Below are positions 4,119 through 5,869 of a DNA stretch of 5,869 nucleotides, piece after piece. Under the pieces are notes generated by a model. The model was not told the DNA's origin. It made no database searches and worked only from the letters and a program-made list of their open reading frames with translations. The stretch comes from an uncultured Burkholderiales bacterium. GTDB lineage: Bacteria > Pseudomonadota > Gammaproteobacteria > Burkholderiales > Burkholderiaceae_C. The stretch is taken from assembly GCA_903953985.1 (NCBI GenBank), contig CAJBLW010000020.1:1-5869 (forward strand). The letters are read 5' to 3'. The translations under genes and the position numbers were made by a program. The stretch's first letter is position 1; every line of letters begins with the position of its first letter.

Positions 4119-5869
4119 ACCGTGAAAATCAAATCCAGTGCGCTTTGTTCGCCTGCTTGCGCCCGCAGGGTCAGGCGGCGCGAGAGGTCGTAAAAAATGT
4201 ACAAACTGCCGAAAGCGCCGCTCAGGCTGGTCTCGTAGACCAAGTAAAAGTCTTTGGACAAGCGTTTGCCCAGCGTCACGGCCGCGCCCGTGGCTGTGGC
4301 GTCTGATCGGCTGCCACTGGCGAGTGAAATTTCGTCCAGCCCCAAACTGCTGGCCAACTCGCCGGTCAGGGTTTTGCCATTGCCGCTGAGCAGGGCCACC
4401 GCCGCTTGTTGCAACACGGCCGACTCGGCCCCGCCGTTGGCTGCTGAGCGTCCCAGCACCAGCCAGGCAAGCTTGTCGGCATCGGGCAGGTCCGGATCGG
4501 CGTACAAACGGATGCGCGGCAGCAAAGCGGAGCCCGTGATTTGTACACCCACTTTTTGTGGCAAGTTGGGCCGCAGCGCAATGATGTCCAAACTGGGGTT
4601 GTCGTAGGGGCCACTGAAGCGCAGCACGCCGGTGTCGATGTTCAGCTGTTGGCCGTAGGCTTTGTAACGCCCGCCTTCGGTGCGCACCTGCCCACTCAGG
4701 CGTGGCAGGCCCCTTGTGCTGGTGTTGCTCAGCAGTTCCACTTGGCCGGTCAGACGTGTGCTGAGGCCTTGGCCTTGGAGCTGAAAGTCTTGCCCCAAGT
4801 CGAGCATGACGCGCACATCGGGCACACCCAGCCAAGAGCCGGAGGGCGCGTTGGGGTCGGGTGGAGCGGTCAGGGCGCTCAAGTTCAGTTCGCCCATACC
4901 GGGGCGAATCACCACCACATCGTCGCCCAGGCCGGGGGTGCTGCCCTCTGGCAGGATGAACAGGGCTTGGTCGGCCTTGAGCCCGCCGCGCAGTTGCAAT
5001 TGGCCTTGCGCCATGCGTGCCGTCACATCGCCCGAAACGCTCAGTCGCCGATCGGCCCGATTACTCACGCGCAGGTTTTTGGCCTCGATCTGCAAAGCCA
5101 GATCGGCCATGCGTAAAGGGTTGGTGCTTGGGCTGGCTTGGGCATTGGCATTGGCGTTGAACTGGACCTGGCCACGGGCCTGGAGTTCGCCCCCTTGTGC
5201 ACCAGCCCCGCGCAGGCTCAAGCTCTCCAACACCAGGCTTTGGCCTTGCAGGCGCGCCTGCATTTGCCCTTGGCTGAACTCGATGCCTTGGACGGCAGAT
5301 CGGGCCGCCAGTTGATTCGCTTGCAAGTGCCCCTGCCATTGAGGTTGGCTGCGTGTGCCGCTCAAGCTGAGGCTGGCTTCAAGGGTGCCTTGCACGCGCC
5401 AGCCCGGCGGGGCCAGCACCGACCAGGCTCCGATCTGCGGCAAGCTGGCCTGTACGCTACCGATCAAGGGCGACTGCTCGGCCCATTGCCAACCGTTTGA
5501 GGTTCGGTTCAGCTGGCTTTGCAGTTTGGCCTGTGCCTTGCCCATTTGGGCACTGTCCCAGTTCAGATCGGCTTGCATCTGCTCGTTTTGTACGCGCAAG
5601 AACAACTGGGCCTGGCGCAAACCAGCGGTAGTGAGTTGCCCGGGCAGACTGTCGGACTGGATGCGCAAATCGCCTTGGGTGCGCTCTGTCGACAGGCTCA
5701 GGTCCAGGTCCTTTCCCATTCGCCACTGCGCCTGGCCTTTGAGTGAGATGTCGTTCAGGATGTCGGTGCCCAGCCAGGTTTGTGCCCAGGACACGGGCAG
5801 GTCTGTCCAGCGCACCGCCCCGTGGGTCTGCAGGGGCTGGCTCGGGCTGGACGCCGTCCAGCCACCCGC
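4106..5869 (-). CDS. tamB: TamB, C-terminal part (translocation and assembly module), partial
   Basis: TamB is a long inner-membrane-anchored periplasmic protein that works with the outer-membrane barrel TamA in outer-membrane biogenesis, including protein insertion and, in later work on the AsmA-like family, phospholipid transport. The window holds the last 587 residues plus the stop; the frame stays open to the right edge, so the N-terminal anchor and roughly half of the usual 1200-1400 residues are outside. Seen: a beta-rich repetitive body typical of AsmA/TamB bridge proteins, then conserved C-terminal (DUF490) blocks: LRFSGPYDNPSLDIIALRP (about 416-434), DLPDADKLAWLVLGR (about 460-474), SSLGLDEISLASG (about 507-519), LGKRLSKDFYLVYE (about 533-546), and a terminal amphipathic strand LDLIFTVRRD. 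A GTG at 5815 is internal, not the start. tamA would be expected further right. A 24-base hexamer repeat (5135-5158) encodes an Asn/Ala-rich loop. No frameshift seen. Confidence 0.93.
   Translation of the reverse strand, partial: AGGWTASSPSQPLQTHGAVRWTDLPVSWAQTWLGTDILNDISLKGQAQWRMGKDLDLSLSTERTQGDLRIQSDSLPGQLTTAGLRQAQLFLRVQNEQMQADLNWDSAQMGKAQAKLQSQLNRTSNGWQWAEQSPLIGSVQASLPQIGAWSVLAPPGWRVQGTLEASLSLSGTRSQPQWQGHLQANQLAARSAVQGIEFSQGQMQARLQGQSLVLESLSLRGAGAQGGELQARGQVQFNANANAQASPSTNPLRMADLALQIEAKNLRVSNRADRRLSVSGDVTARMAQGQLQLRGGLKADQALFILPEGSTPGLGDDVVVIRPGMGELNLSALTAPPDPNAPSGSWLGVPDVRVMLDLGQDFQLQGQGLSTRLTGQVELLSNTSTRGLPRLSGQVRTEGGRYKAYGQQLNIDTGVLRFSGPYDNPSLDIIALRPNLPQKVGVQITGSALLPRIRLYADPDLPDADKLAWLVLGRSAANGGAESAVLQQAAVALLSGNGKTLTGELASSLGLDEISLASGSRSDATATGAAVTLGKRLSKDFYLVYETSLSGAFGSLYIFYDLSRRLTLRAQAGEQSALDLIFTVRRD
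5135..5158. repeat. Imperfect hexamer tandem repeat inside tamB
   Basis: Four hexamers in a row read GGCTTG, GGCATT, GGCATT, GGCGTT on the plus strand. On the coding strand they give an Asn-Ala alternating stretch (NANANA) in a likely loop of the TamB body. Copy-number change would keep the reading frame. Confidence 0.5.

Noticed and set aside
4074..4835. 253-residue minus-strand frame overlapping tamB
   Set aside because: Alternate frame of tamB; Arg/Ala/Gln/His-rich with no motif, while the tamB frame carries conserved C-terminal blocks.
4541..5116. 191-residue plus-strand frame opposite tamB
   Set aside because: Antisense shadow; Ala/Gln/His-rich, no domain.
1..5869. CRISPR array, insertion sequence or defence system
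   Set aside because: No regularly spaced repeats with unique spacers, no transposase-like frame and no recognisable defence domain were seen.

Overview
The window looks like chromosome of a betaproteobacterium, most likely order Burkholderiales and perhaps Comamonadaceae (Limnohabitans/Rhodoferax-like). This is inferred from GC-rich coding sequence, a betaproteobacterial-type SoxB and the style of the TamB and RodZ-like proteins. Species cannot be fixed from sequence alone. Almost all of it is explained by four protein genes and one tRNA. I saw no insertion sequence, phage gene or CRISPR array.

Layout. Bases 1-49 hold an intrinsic-terminator-like hairpin that follows an unseen plus-strand gene. 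Next come two plus-strand genes, 55 bp apart. The first is soxB (50-1783), the periplasmic sulfate-releasing hydrolase of the Sox sulfur-oxidation system. The second is a Tat-exported metallo-beta-lactamase-fold hydrolase (1839-2837), plausibly SoxH-like. Everything downstream is on the minus strand and converges on that pair: tRNA-Arg(CCU) (2881-2955) with its own promoter and a terminator abutting the hydrolase stop codon; an orphan single-pass membrane protein with a RodZ-like architecture (3002-3943); an AT-rich 162-bp gap; and the C-terminal part of tamB (4106-5869, running off the window), the inner-membrane to outer-membrane bridge protein of the TAM system.

How the parts relate. soxB and the hydrolase probably share a transcript and act in the periplasm on thiosulfate and related sulfur compounds. 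The rest of the sox cluster (soxYZ, soxAX) would be expected to the left of the window. The minus-strand genes are not obviously related to sulfur oxidation: a rare-codon arginine tRNA, an envelope protein and an outer-membrane biogenesis factor.

I did not find a clearly undescribed system. The details most worth checking are: an A4-G69 mismatch in the tRNA acceptor stem; three GGCCAC boxes at exact 21-bp steps across the tRNA promoter and 5' end; a terminator-like hairpin so close to soxB that it may act as an attenuator; a perfect inverted repeat between soxB and the hydrolase gene; and the orphan RodZ-like protein.
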